From: Tenacibaculum discolor
GTDB taxonomy: Bacteria; Bacteroidota; Bacteroidia; Flavobacteriales; Flavobacteriaceae
DNA length: 64,000 nucleotides
Reading direction: 5' to 3'
NCBI RefSeq assembly: GCF_003664185.1
Contig: NZ_RCCS01000005.1
Coordinates: forward strand, 434,001-498,000
Below, one piece after another: positions 44,967-53,750 of this stretch. Every line of letters begins with the position of its first letter. Position 1 is the stretch's first letter. The notes beneath the pieces were generated by a model, which saw nothing but the letters and a program-made list of their open reading frames with translations, did not search any database and had not been told where the DNA came from. Made by a program: the position numbers and the translations under genes.

Positions 44967-45528
44967 TCTGTAATATTACCTCTTCAATAATCTTAGGAAA
45001 ATGTTCATACTCTAATTCATGAACTTTTTGAGCTATAGTTTCTGGAGTGTCTTCTGAAGAAATAGGCGTTTTAGCTTGGAAAATAATTGCTCCTTCATCA
45101 TAATTTTCATTTACATAATGAATGGTAATACCAGTTTCAGTTTCATTGTTTTCTTTTACAGCATTGTGTACATTCATGCCATACATTCCTTTTCCTCCAT
45201 ATTTTGGTAATAGAGCAGGGTGTATGTTTATTATTTTATTTGGAAAAGCGTCAACAATTTTAGAAGGAATACGCCATAAAAAGCCCGCTAATACAATAAT
45301 ATCAGCTTCAGCGAGTAAAAAATTTAACACAGTATCATTTTTAGAAAAACTCTCTCTGTCAAATAATGAAGCATCAATATTTAATTTTTCACAACGATCA
45401 AAAACTTTGGCATGCTGGTTGTTAGAAAGCACATGAGTAACAATCGCAGTTTTAGTAGAATTGAAGTATTTTATGATGTTTTCGGCGTTAGAACCAGAAC
45501 CAGAAGCAAAAATTACGATGCGTTTCAT
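44959..45528 (-). CDS. purN: phosphoribosylglycinamide formyltransferase
   Basis: 189 residues from the ATG at 45528 (MKRIVIFASGSGSN is the family start; upstream extension to 45597 is rejected). The catalytic set is visible: NIHPALLPKYGGKGMYG with Asn and His, and VNENYDEGAIIFQ with the Asp. It transfers formyl from 10-formyl-THF to GAR in purine synthesis. The operon continues with rnhA. Divergent from acpP. Confidence 0.96.
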   Translation of the reverse strand: MKRIVIFASGSGSNAENIIKYFNSTKTAIVTHVLSNNQHAKVFDRCEKLNIDASLFDRESFSKNDTVLNFLLAEADIIVLAGFLWRIPSKIVDAFPNKIINIHPALLPKYGGKGMYGMNVHNAVKENNETETGITIHYVNENYDEGAIIFQAKTPISSEDTPETIAQKVHELEYEHFPKIIEEVILQNE

Positions 45529-45669
45529 GTTAAAATTTAGTTGTTTTGTTACTACAAAAAAAAGAATAATTATTAACAATGGTGGTGTTTGTAGCAAAAT
45601 ATTCAGGTATTTTTTTTATTTTAGACATCACATTTTTGAGCAAAAGTTAGAATTAATAGCTAAGATTTG

Positions 45670-45677
45670 TATTTTTG
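45670..45677 (+). promoter_or_regulatory. -7 box for acpP-fabF-rnc
   Basis: TATTTTTG, exact TAnnTTTG, with TTAG 19 bp upstream as a weak -33 box, 31 bp before the acpP ATG. Confidence 0.6.
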
Positions 45678-45708
45678 CCTCGATTTTAAATTTTAAAACA
45701 AACAAATT

Positions 45709-45945
45709 ATGTCAGACATTGCATCAAGAGTAAAAGCAATTATCGTAGACAAATTAGGAGTAGACGATAACGAAGTAACTAACGAAGCAAGCTTCACAAA
45801 CGATTTAGGAGCAGATTCTTTAGATACAGTTGAGTTAATCATGGAATTCGAAAAAGAATTTGATATTCAAATTCCAGATGATCAAGCAGAGAACATTGGT
45901 ACTGTAGGTCAAGCGATTAGCTATATTGAAGACGCAAAAAAATAA
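45709..45945 (+). CDS. acpP: acyl carrier protein
   Basis: 78 residues, acidic. The phosphopantetheine attachment site is Ser37 in [12 protein letters not shown]. Helix II follows with [17 protein letters not shown]. It carries the growing fatty acyl chain. It is followed 6 bp later by fabF. Confidence 0.98.
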   Translation: MSDIASRVKAIIVDKLGVDDNEVTNEASFTNDLGADSLDTVELIMEFEKEFDIQIPDDQAENIGTVGQAISYIEDAKK

Positions 45946-45951
45946 GATTAT

Positions 45952-47202
45952 ATGCAATTAAAACGAGTTGTAGTAACTGGACTTGGCGCATTAACGCCAA
46001 TAGGAAACAATAAAGAAGAGTATTGGAATAGCTTGGTTAACGGAGTTAGCGGAGCAGCACCTATAACGTATTTTGATGCTGCCAAGTTCAAAACTCGTTT
46101 CGCATGTGAGCTTAAAGATTTCAACGCGACCGATTTTATCAATAGAAAAGAGGCGCGTAAAATGGATAGATTTACGCAGTACGCAATGGTTGCTTCTGAT
46201 GAAGCAATTGCTGATGCGAAGTTAAACCTTGATGACGTTGATAAATTAAGAGTTGGCGTTATTTGGGGAGCAGGTATTGGAGGGCTAGAAACATTTCAAA
46301 ATGAGATGTTAAACTATGCTGAAGGAGATGGGTCTCCTCGTTTCAATCCGTTCTTTATCCCAAAAATGATTGCAGATATTGCTCCTGGAAATATTTCTAT
46401 TAAAAATGGATTTATGGGACCGAATTATACTACGGTATCTGCTTGTGCATCATCAGCTAATGCAATGATTGATGCTTTAAATTATATTCGACTAGGTCAT
46501 TGTGATGTAGTTGTAACTGGTGGTAGTGAAGCTGCTGTTACAATTGCTGGTATGGGTGGTTTTAATGCTATGCATGCCTTATCTACTAGAAATGAAAGTC
46601 CGGAAACAGCTTCAAGACCTTTTGATGCTGAACGTGATGGATTCGTTTTAGGAGAAGGAGCAGGTGCAATAGTCTTAGAAGAATATGAACATGCTAAAGC
46701 TCGTGGAGCTAAAATTTATGCAGAAGTTATTGGTGGAGGATTATCTTCAGATGCTTACCACATGACAGCACCGCATCCTGATGGAATTGGTGTAATTGCA
46801 GTAATGAAAAACTGTCTTGAAAACGCTGGAATAAAACCAGAAGACGTAGACCATATCAACACTCACGGTACTTCAACCCCCCTAGGAGATGTTGCAGAAT
46901 TAAAAGCAATCTCTGAGGTTTTTGGAGATCATGCTAAAAACATTAATATCAACTCAACAAAGTCTATGACAGGACATTTGTTAGGTGCTGCTGGTGCTAT
47001 TGAAGCAATTGCTTCTTTATTAGCAATGGAGCACGGTGTTGTTCCCCCAACAATTAATCACACTAACGTTGATGAAAACATCAACCCAGAGTTAAATTTA
47101 ACATTAAATAAAGCTCAAAAAAGAGAGATTAAAGTTGCCATGAGCAATACATTTGGTTTTGGTGGTCATAATGCTTGTGTAGCCTTTAGAAAACTAGATT
47201 AA
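45952..47202 (+). CDS. fabF: 3-oxoacyl-ACP synthase II
   Basis: 416 residues. Active-site Cys lies in SACASSANAMIDA (about residue 163), and the two histidines in NTHGTSTPLGD and TGHLLGAAGA, with the FGFGGHN end motif. It elongates acyl-ACP in type II fatty acid synthesis. It follows acpP and precedes rnc by 6 bp, a classic gene order. Confidence 0.98.
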   Translation: MQLKRVVVTGLGALTPIGNNKEEYWNSLVNGVSGAAPITYFDAAKFKTRFACELKDFNATDFINRKEARKMDRFTQYAMVASDEAIADAKLNLDDVDKLRVGVIWGAGIGGLETFQNEMLNYAEGDGSPRFNPFFIPKMIADIAPGNISIKNGFMGPNYTTVSACASSANAMIDALNYIRLGHCDVVVTGGSEAAVTIAGMGGFNAMHALSTRNESPETASRPFDAERDGFVLGEGAGAIVLEEYEHAKARGAKIYAEVIGGGLSSDAYHMTAPHPDGIGVIAVMKNCLENAGIKPEDVDHINTHGTSTPLGDVAELKAISEVFGDHAKNININSTKSMTGHLLGAAGAIEAIASLLAMEHGVVPPTINHTNVDENINPELNLTLNKAQKREIKVAMSNTFGFGGHNACVAFRKLD

Positions 47203-47208
47203 TCTTTT

Positions 47209-47946
47209 ATGAACTTTCTTCGTAGAATTGTTAAACCCCAAAACAAAGCGGATGAAAACTTCTACTACGAATTAAAAGAACTGCTTAATTTTAAACCAAT
47301 TAAGTTATCGTATTATAAAAAAGCTTTTACGCATAGATCTTTAAAATTGGTAGATAGTAATGGGCGTCCTATTAACTACGAACGTTTAGAGTTTTTAGGA
47401 GATGCCATTTTAGGTACTGTAATTGCTTCTTACCTATTTAAAAAAGTACCTGAAGGAGACGAAGGGTATTTAACTCAAATGCGATCTAAAATTGTAAGTA
47501 GAGAGCATTTAAATAACTTAGGAAAAGATCTTGAGTTAATTAGGTTTGTGAAAAGTAATATTTCTAAAGAACATGTTAGTAATAATATTCATGGGAATAT
47601 TTTTGAAGCTTTAATAGGAGCAATATACTTAGATAGAGGCTACAATTATTGTCATCAGTTTATTTATGAACAAGTAATAATGCCTTATGTGGATATTGAG
47701 CGATTAGAAGGTAAAATATCTAGCTACAAAGGTTTTGTTATAGAATGGTGCCAAAAGCAGAAAAAGAAGTACAAGTTTGAATCATACGAAGATTCAGGTA
47801 ACCAAAGTAAAAAACACTTCAGTGTACGTGTTAGTATTGATGGAAACATCATAGCTAAAGGTAGAGCAACATCTAAGAAAAAGGCAGAAGAAATTGCTGC
47901 TAAAAGAGTATATTTTGCTATGCAAAATCAAATGCTAAAATCTTAA
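47209..47946 (+). CDS. rnc: ribonuclease III
   Basis: 245 residues. The RNase III signature ERLEFLGDAILGTVIA is present, with the second catalytic region ANVFEALIGAIYLDRGY-like (NIFEALIGAIYLDRG). The double-stranded-RNA-binding domain occupies about 165-240 (SYKGFVIEWCQKQKKKYKFE...GRATSKKKAEEIAAKR). It processes rRNA and structured mRNAs. It is the last gene of the acpP-fabF-rnc unit. Confidence 0.97.
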   Translation: MNFLRRIVKPQNKADENFYYELKELLNFKPIKLSYYKKAFTHRSLKLVDSNGRPINYERLEFLGDAILGTVIASYLFKKVPEGDEGYLTQMRSKIVSREHLNNLGKDLELIRFVKSNISKEHVSNNIHGNIFEALIGAIYLDRGYNYCHQFIYEQVIMPYVDIERLEGKISSYKGFVIEWCQKQKKKYKFESYEDSGNQSKKHFSVRVSIDGNIIAKGRATSKKKAEEIAAKRVYFAMQNQMLKS

Positions 47947-48029
47947 CACGTAAACAAAAACGTTTTCGTAAATTTTACATAGTATTTTCTATACATTCAT
48001 TAATTTAGCAAAAACAAATAATTGTTTAT

Positions 48030-48500
48030 ATGCCAATTTATGAGGTGAATATAAATGAATTTTCCAATGATGATTATACATTAATTGGAATTCATACTAC
48101 TTTAAACGAGTATAAATTAGCATATCTATTAAACGAACATTTACAAATTAAGTTTAATAGAGCAGGTTACGATTTAGACTTTATTAAAAAAGGTAGTCAA
48201 TCATCATATACAGTATATGAATATACTAATGCAAAACTATGTCAAGATTGGTTTTTAATAGCAAATGTATTTAAGTCAACTCTTGAAGCAGAATCAATAA
48301 GTCTTTTTAATCAAAGTGATTCAATTACACGCTTGATACCAGAAAAGAAAAAAGTTGATTTTTTTTTAAAGTTAGAAGGAGATTTTGATTACGAATCAAT
48401 TGTAAAAATTATAGAAGTAATAAAACAAATCCCTCAAATAATAACCTCTTATGAAATAGAGGTAAACTCATTAAAATCGAAAGATTTTTTAATTTTTTAA
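48030..48500 (+). CDS. IPExxxVDY family protein
   Basis: 156 residues. The family takes its name from a motif found here as RLIPEKKKVDFFLKLEGD, with Phe instead of the usual Tyr at the end. No signal peptide or membrane helix. Function is unknown; the family is confined largely to Bacteroidota and often lies near rnc and pyk, as here, 4 bp upstream of pyk. Confidence 0.9.
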   Translation: MPIYEVNINEFSNDDYTLIGIHTTLNEYKLAYLLNEHLQIKFNRAGYDLDFIKKGSQSSYTVYEYTNAKLCQDWFLIANVFKSTLEAESISLFNQSDSITRLIPEKKKVDFFLKLEGDFDYESIVKIIEVIKQIPQIITSYEIEVNSLKSKDFLIF

Positions 48501-48504
48501 TTAT

Positions 48505-49932
48505 ATGCCACACAACAAGAAAACAAAAATTGTAGCAACATTAGGTCCAGCAACAAACACGAAAGAAATTTTAGCTGATATGGCTGAAGCTGGTGTAAAT
48601 GTTTTTAGAATTAATTTTTCACATGCCGATTATGAAATAGTAAAAGAGCGTGTACGTCAAATACGTGAAATAAATGAAGAAAGAGGCTATAATGTAGCCA
48701 TTTTAGCAGATTTACAAGGTCCAAAGCTAAGAGTTGGTGTAATGCAAGATGGAGTAGAATTAAAAGCGGGAGATACTTTTACTTTTACTACAGAAAAATG
48801 TGAAGGAACACAAGAGAAAGCATATATGACTTACCAGCGTTTTCCAAAAGACGTAAAGGTAGGAGAGAAGATTTTAGTTGATGATGGTAAGTTACTATTT
48901 GAAGTAACAGCAACTGATAAAGAAAGTGAAGTTGTTACTAAAGTAGTTGTTGGTGGAGCTTTAAAATCGAAAAAAGGAGTTAACCTGCCAAACACCAAAA
49001 TTTCATTACCAGCTTTAACAGAAAAAGATAAAAAAGATGTAGTTTTTGCACTAGAGCAAGAAGTAGACTGGATTGCTCTTTCATTTGTAAGAACCCCTGA
49101 AGACTTGCGTATTTTGCGTGATATAATTAAACAGAAATCACGATATAGAGTTCCAGTAATAGCAAAAATAGAAAAACCAGAAGCTGTTGAAAATATTGAT
49201 GCTTTAATCCCGTATTGTGATGGGTTAATGGTAGCACGTGGAGATTTAGGAGTAGAGGTACCTATGCAAGATGTGCCTTTAATTCAAAAGATGTTGGTTC
49301 GTAGAGCGAAACAGGCAAGAATTCCTGTAATTATTGCTACACAAATGATGGAAACTATGATTGAAAACTCTGTACCAACTAGAGCAGAGGTAAATGATGT
49401 AGCAAACTCTATTATGGATGGAGCAGATGCTGTAATGCTTTCAGGAGAAACTTCTGTAGGGAAACATCCTGTAAGAGTTATTCAAAAAATGACTGAAATT
49501 ATTGGTAGTGTTGAGTTTTCAGATTTAATTGAAGTTCCACAAGAACCACCTCACATACGTACTAAAAGATTTATAACAAAATCAGTATGTCATCATGCAG
49601 CATTGATGGCTGATGATATCGATGCGGCAGCAATCTCAACTTTAACAAATAGTGGGTACACAGCCTTTCAAATTTCTGCATGGAGACCAAAATCACATGT
49701 ATTAGCATTTTCATCAGAAAAGAGAATTCTAGGAAAGTTAAATCTTTTATGGGGTGTTAGAGCCTATTTCTACGATAGAGAATTAAGTACTGATGATACT
49801 ATTGAAGATATTAATGAAATAGCTAAAGAAAAAGGATATGTAAAATCGGGAGATTTTATAATTAACCTTTCTTCAATGCCTGTAAAAGCAAAAGGTATGG
49901 TAAACACGTTACGTGTTTCCCATATTGACTAA
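48505..49932 (+). CDS. pyk: pyruvate kinase
   Basis: 475 residues. TKIVATLGPAT starts the barrel, followed by NFSHADYEIVKERV, the ATP/PEP-binding site ADLQGPKLRVG, the catalytic IAKIEKPEAVENID, MVARGDLGVEVP and IATQMMETMIENSVPTRAEVNDVAN. The C-terminal domain lacks an obvious effector site. It makes pyruvate and ATP from PEP. A strong terminator follows. Confidence 0.98.
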   Translation: MPHNKKTKIVATLGPATNTKEILADMAEAGVNVFRINFSHADYEIVKERVRQIREINEERGYNVAILADLQGPKLRVGVMQDGVELKAGDTFTFTTEKCEGTQEKAYMTYQRFPKDVKVGEKILVDDGKLLFEVTATDKESEVVTKVVVGGALKSKKGVNLPNTKISLPALTEKDKKDVVFALEQEVDWIALSFVRTPEDLRILRDIIKQKSRYRVPVIAKIEKPEAVENIDALIPYCDGLMVARGDLGVEVPMQDVPLIQKMLVRRAKQARIPVIIATQMMETMIENSVPTRAEVNDVANSIMDGADAVMLSGETSVGKHPVRVIQKMTEIIGSVEFSDLIEVPQEPPHIRTKRFITKSVCHHAALMADDIDAAAISTLTNSGYTAFQISAWRPKSHVLAFSSEKRILGKLNLLWGVRAYFYDRELSTDDTIEDINEIAKEKGYVKSGDFIINLSSMPVKAKGMVNTLRVSHID

Positions 49933-49950
49933 ATAAAGACAAAAAACTAA

Positions 49951-49979
49951 AAAAGCTCAACTTTAAAAGTTGAGCTTTT
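49951..49979 (+). terminator. terminator after pyk
   Basis: A 14-bp stem (49951-49964 with 49966-49979, AAAAGCTCAACTTT/AAAGTTGAGCTTTT) with a 1-base loop; serves pyk and possibly the convergent M28 gene. Confidence 0.88.
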
Positions 49980-49984
49980 TTAGT

Positions 49985-52285
49985 TTATAGTTTAAGTTTT
50001 CTTGTACAAATAATAGCATCATTAACCACAAAAGGCATTGGCATCATTATTTCACTTCTAGGTCGTATGGTAAACTTAGGATGCGATAATAAATCGTTTG
50101 ATATCTCATTAATTACAATATTAGGCTCGGTGTTTTTATCAATTGTAAAAGAAATAGTCAAGTCTTTATCAGTATTTGCCATTTGATAAATTAACAAGGT
50201 TCCTTTATCAGCAACAAAAGCCTTTCCTTTATCGTATAAAGTTCCGTTAACAGTAAAATTAGTTAACTCTATTTGAGTGTTTGTATATAACTCGTATTTA
50301 TCAATGTTACGAGTAGGAGTGATTGTAAAAGAAATACTTCGCTGGTTATTAATAATTGTATCTTGATTAATTTTGATGTTAGAAATACGGATATTTTTAT
50401 TTTCAGCTTTTTGATAATAATTAAAAGAAGTGTTGTATTTACTTTTTCCTGCAATTAAATCAGCCCCACCTTGTTTAGAATCATCGCTAAAATACTGTTT
50501 TGTGTACCCATCCAATGTTTTATTGTGACTTGCCCAATATGAAGTGTTAGTATCAGAATTTTGAATAAAAACTAAGCTATTAGGCTTTTTCTTTTCAATT
50601 GAAAAACCGCTGTTAAAAGTTGCATAACCAAAAAATAATAACGCAAGAAAACCAGTTAATGTTTGCCATCCGTTTTTAGTTTTTTCTTGATAAAAAACAG
50701 GAAGCATTAATCCGAAAATAAACACCAAAAGTATGGCAGAAATAAATAATGTTTTTAAACCTAAGGCTACAGGAAATAATTGAATCATAGGAGCAATCAT
50801 ATATACTGTTGGAATAGATATAATTGCAAATAGCGTAGCTCTAGATGCCTTATTTATATTCATGAACAGTAAGATTGCTAAAATAAATAAAGAAGCAAAA
50901 ACAGGAATAATAAAGAAGCCGGCTCCTGGTAAATTCATGTAAATTATAACATTTATAAACAATCCAAAAGTTATAGGAGCGACTAGTAAATCGATAGCTT
51001 TAGCTTCTTTTAGTTTATTATATACTTTAAAAAGAATCCAAAGATTTAAAAGTACAAAAGCAATAATGTATTGATATCCATTATAGGTAAAACCATGGAG
51101 CATGTCGGTATATTGTGGATGGATAATCAACAACAGTTGCCATAATCCGTATGAAATACCTATGCATAATACTAAAGACAGTATGTAAGGAATAAAACCT
51201 TTCAATACACCTATTACTGTCATCTTCTTCTTATATATGCCTACTACAATCAGCGCTATAAATAACAAAAAGGCAACGATTAGCATTGGTAGCACCCAAG
51301 AAAACGGATAGGTTAATAGTTTAGTAAAAGGAAAATTAACATAAATGTAATCAGTATCACTGTTTAAGTTAGTTAAATCAGCATTTGCAAAATAGTTTAA
51401 TGAAGTTGTAAAATAATCTGCTTGATGTAATAAAGTTTCTCTATTTAATCTTTCGTATGAATCTTGTTCAGTATGGTAATCAAAATGATCATCAATAAAG
51501 GCAAAATTAAATCCGTTAATATTGCCTTTTTCTCTAAAAACAGTTAAATCGGTATCGTTAGGAAGCTTTTTATATACACCATACATTAAAGAATTGGCAG
51601 CTGGGTAATTTGGGTTAGCATTTAAAAATTCGGTTAATAATGTTTTATTTTTTCCATTAGTCTCCATCAACATATAACTTGAACCACCGCTACCACGAGC
51701 TTCAAAGTTCAGTACTAACCCAACGTCTTTTGCCCATGGATGATTTTCAACAAAAGCTTGTGCTCCTAAAAGACCTAACTCTTCAGCATCTGAAAAAAGT
51801 ATAATAATATCGTTTTTAGGTGCTTTATTTGTTGCAAGGTAAGCTCTTATGCCTTCTAAAATAGTTACTACACCAGAGCCAGCGTCACTTGCTCCTAGTG
51901 ATGAGTGAGGGTTGGAATCGTAGTGAGTTAGAAGTAATAAGGCTTTTCCGTCTTCGGTACCCTTAATTCTAGCAATTATATTTTCAGTAGTAGTAGCTGC
52001 TCTCCATTTTTTATTAATAGCAGTTTGATATTGAATTTCTGGCTCTAAATTTAGTTTCTTTAACTCCTTAACTAGGTAATCTTGTACTTTTTTGTGTTCT
52101 TCAGATCCAGTATGATGCGGCTTTTGAGAAATGTTTTTTAAATGATATAGAGCATTATCAATTGAAAATTCAGTAGCACTAATTTCTTTTTTAGAAGATG
52201 TTACACTGGGTGTTATATCGTTAAAGCTCCAATAAACAGTTAAAATAATGATGAGAACTGCAAGGTAATTTCTTGATGATTTCAT
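49985..52285 (-). CDS. membrane-bound M28 zinc peptidase (Fxna-like)
   Basis: 766 residues. An N-terminal anchor precedes an M28 catalytic domain (about 60-290) with the metal ligands in LTHYDSN, LGASDAGSGV, FSDAEELGL and IDDHFDYHTEQDSYERL. Eight or so helices follow (about 320-560), and a beta-rich C-terminal ~200 residues. This layout, peptidase then multi-pass membrane region, is like endoplasmic-reticulum metallopeptidase 1 (FXNA). It probably trims peptides at the envelope. It is convergent with pyk. Confidence 0.9.
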   Translation of the reverse strand: MKSSRNYLAVLIIILTVYWSFNDITPSVTSSKKEISATEFSIDNALYHLKNISQKPHHTGSEEHKKVQDYLVKELKKLNLEPEIQYQTAINKKWRAATTTENIIARIKGTEDGKALLLLTHYDSNPHSSLGASDAGSGVVTILEGIRAYLATNKAPKNDIIILFSDAEELGLLGAQAFVENHPWAKDVGLVLNFEARGSGGSSYMLMETNGKNKTLLTEFLNANPNYPAANSLMYGVYKKLPNDTDLTVFREKGNINGFNFAFIDDHFDYHTEQDSYERLNRETLLHQADYFTTSLNYFANADLTNLNSDTDYIYVNFPFTKLLTYPFSWVLPMLIVAFLLFIALIVVGIYKKKMTVIGVLKGFIPYILSLVLCIGISYGLWQLLLIIHPQYTDMLHGFTYNGYQYIIAFVLLNLWILFKVYNKLKEAKAIDLLVAPITFGLFINVIIYMNLPGAGFFIIPVFASLFILAILLFMNINKASRATLFAIISIPTVYMIAPMIQLFPVALGLKTLFISAILLVFIFGLMLPVFYQEKTKNGWQTLTGFLALLFFGYATFNSGFSIEKKKPNSLVFIQNSDTNTSYWASHNKTLDGYTKQYFSDDSKQGGADLIAGKSKYNTSFNYYQKAENKNIRISNIKINQDTIINNQRSISFTITPTRNIDKYELYTNTQIELTNFTVNGTLYDKGKAFVADKGTLLIYQMANTDKDLTISFTIDKNTEPNIVINEISNDLLSHPKFTIRPRSEIMMPMPFVVNDAIICTRKLKL

Positions 52286-52386
52286 AGTTGGATTTTAGTA
52301 CTTATAAAAGTAAGTAATTTATTTTTTAAGAAGAGTAAATTGTAATCGATTAAAAATCAGTATATTTAAGAGTAAATTTTAGTATT

Positions 52387-52854
52387 ATGGCAATTAAAAG
52401 TTTTCAAGGAAAAAGGACGAATACACCTCAAGAAGAGGGTGTGCCGATCTTGGTATCAGATTACATGACAAAAAAATTAATAACATTTAGAGAAGAACAA
52501 CCTATTGAAGATGCAATAGATATACTTATAAAGCATAAAATATCTGGTGGACCTGTTGTTAACGAAAAAAATGAATTAATAGGAATTATTTCTGAAGGTG
52601 ATTGTATAAAACAAATATCAGAAAGTAGGTATTATAACTCAACAACTGGTAAGAGTAACACGGTTGGAAAAGCCATGGTTAGAGAAGTTGAGACAATAGA
52701 TGGAAATATGAATATTTTAGATGCTGCTAATAAATTTTTAAAATCACGTAGAAGACGTTTCCCAATAGTTGAAAACGGTAAGTTGACGGGGCAAATTAGT
52801 CAAAAAGATGTACTAATTGCAGCTATGAAGTTAAAAGGGAATACGTGGAAGTAA
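52387..52854 (+). CDS. CBS-domain pair protein
   Basis: 155 residues containing only two CBS domains (about 25-80 and 95-150: VSDYMTKKLITFREEQPIEDAID and AMVREVETIDGNMNILDAANKF). Stand-alone CBS proteins bind adenine nucleotides or regulate partners; no target is evident. Its stop codon abuts the stop of the converging Zn-ribbon gene with no base between. Confidence 0.9.
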   Translation: MAIKSFQGKRTNTPQEEGVPILVSDYMTKKLITFREEQPIEDAIDILIKHKISGGPVVNEKNELIGIISEGDCIKQISESRYYNSTTGKSNTVGKAMVREVETIDGNMNILDAANKFLKSRRRRFPIVENGKLTGQISQKDVLIAAMKLKGNTWK

Positions 52855-53205
52855 TTAATCTTGTTTAACCAGTAAATAAATTTCGTTTTCTAGCTCTAAA
52901 TATCCTTGGTCATACACATAAAAATAGGTGCTTCCTGCTTTTGTAGTGTAAAGAGACGTGATGAATTTAAAATCAAAACCTCTATCAAATAACTTACGAC
53001 GAGTTACTTTAGTTTTACCAGAAGTATTCAACTCAGAAAGAATTTTATAATTCTTTCGTAAGCGGTTGTTGGTGTTTCTAATTAGGTTTTTACTCTCCTT
53101 GTTAACTTTGTTATTATATGCATTTCTACAATAATCAGAACAAAACTTTTTATCAACCCTACCAATAACTCTATCTCCACATTCTAAGCATTTTTTATCG
53201 TTCAT
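52855..53205 (-). CDS. small zinc-ribbon protein
   Basis: 116 residues. The N-terminus has KKCLECGDRVIGRVDKKFCSDYC, two CxxC-like knuckles (Cys6/Cys9 and Cys22/Cys26) of a treble-clef zinc ribbon as in DUF2116. The remainder is basic with RNTNNRLRKNYKIL, so nucleic-acid or ribosome binding is conceivable, but no function is established. It overlaps the GNAT gene by 11 bp. Confidence 0.75.
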   Translation of the reverse strand: MNDKKCLECGDRVIGRVDKKFCSDYCRNAYNNKVNKESKNLIRNTNNRLRKNYKILSELNTSGKTKVTRRKLFDRGFDFKFITSLYTTKAGSTYFYVYDQGYLELENEIYLLVKQD

Positions 53206-53737
53206 AGTCTAATTTTTTAAGTTCGTACCAGTTAACATCAATTCCCTTATAATCAAATTCATTTATAAAGTGTAGCCCTATTTTTTGTAGAATTTTGTTA
53301 GAACCAATATTTTCTACATCGGCAGCACCATAAATAAAATCATAATTCATTTTTTTAAAACCAAAGTCTAAACAAGCAAAAGCAGATTCTGAAGCATAAC
53401 CTTTACCCCAAAAGCGTGGAATTAAACGATAACCAATATCAATAAAATTAGTAAAACCGTTCAAGGTTTCTTTTTCTCCTTGATTAAGTTTTAATCCAGA
53501 CCAACCAATAAAATCACCAGAAGCTTTTTCTATACAAGCAAACCTACCAATACCTCTTTCTTTATACTGTTTTTGTATAAAAGCGATACTGTTCTCGGCT
53601 TGTTTATGCGTCGTAATAGGATTGTTTCCTAAATATTTATGAACCTCTGGATTAGAATCTAATTCAAACATACCTTCCAAATCACTTTCTTGGAATTCTC
53701 TTAAAAGTAGACGTTCGGTTTCTAAATAAAATTTCAT
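53195..53737 (-). CDS. GNAT family N-acetyltransferase (RimJ/RimL type)
   Basis: 180 residues of the GNAT fold. RLLLREFQESDLEGMFELD is the RimJ-type start, RLIPRFWGKGYASESAFACLDF carries the acetyl-CoA loop (R/Q-x-x-G-x-A variant), and GAADVENIGSNKILQKIGLHF is the terminal pantetheine contact. It should acetylate a protein N-terminus or small amine. It follows the LTA-synthase-like gene by 13 bp in the same operon. Confidence 0.88.
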   Translation of the reverse strand: MKFYLETERLLLREFQESDLEGMFELDSNPEVHKYLGNNPITTHKQAENSIAFIQKQYKERGIGRFACIEKASGDFIGWSGLKLNQGEKETLNGFTNFIDIGYRLIPRFWGKGYASESAFACLDFGFKKMNYDFIYGAADVENIGSNKILQKIGLHFINEFDYKGIDVNWYELKKLDYER

Positions 53738-53750
53738 TTTGAAAGTAGGA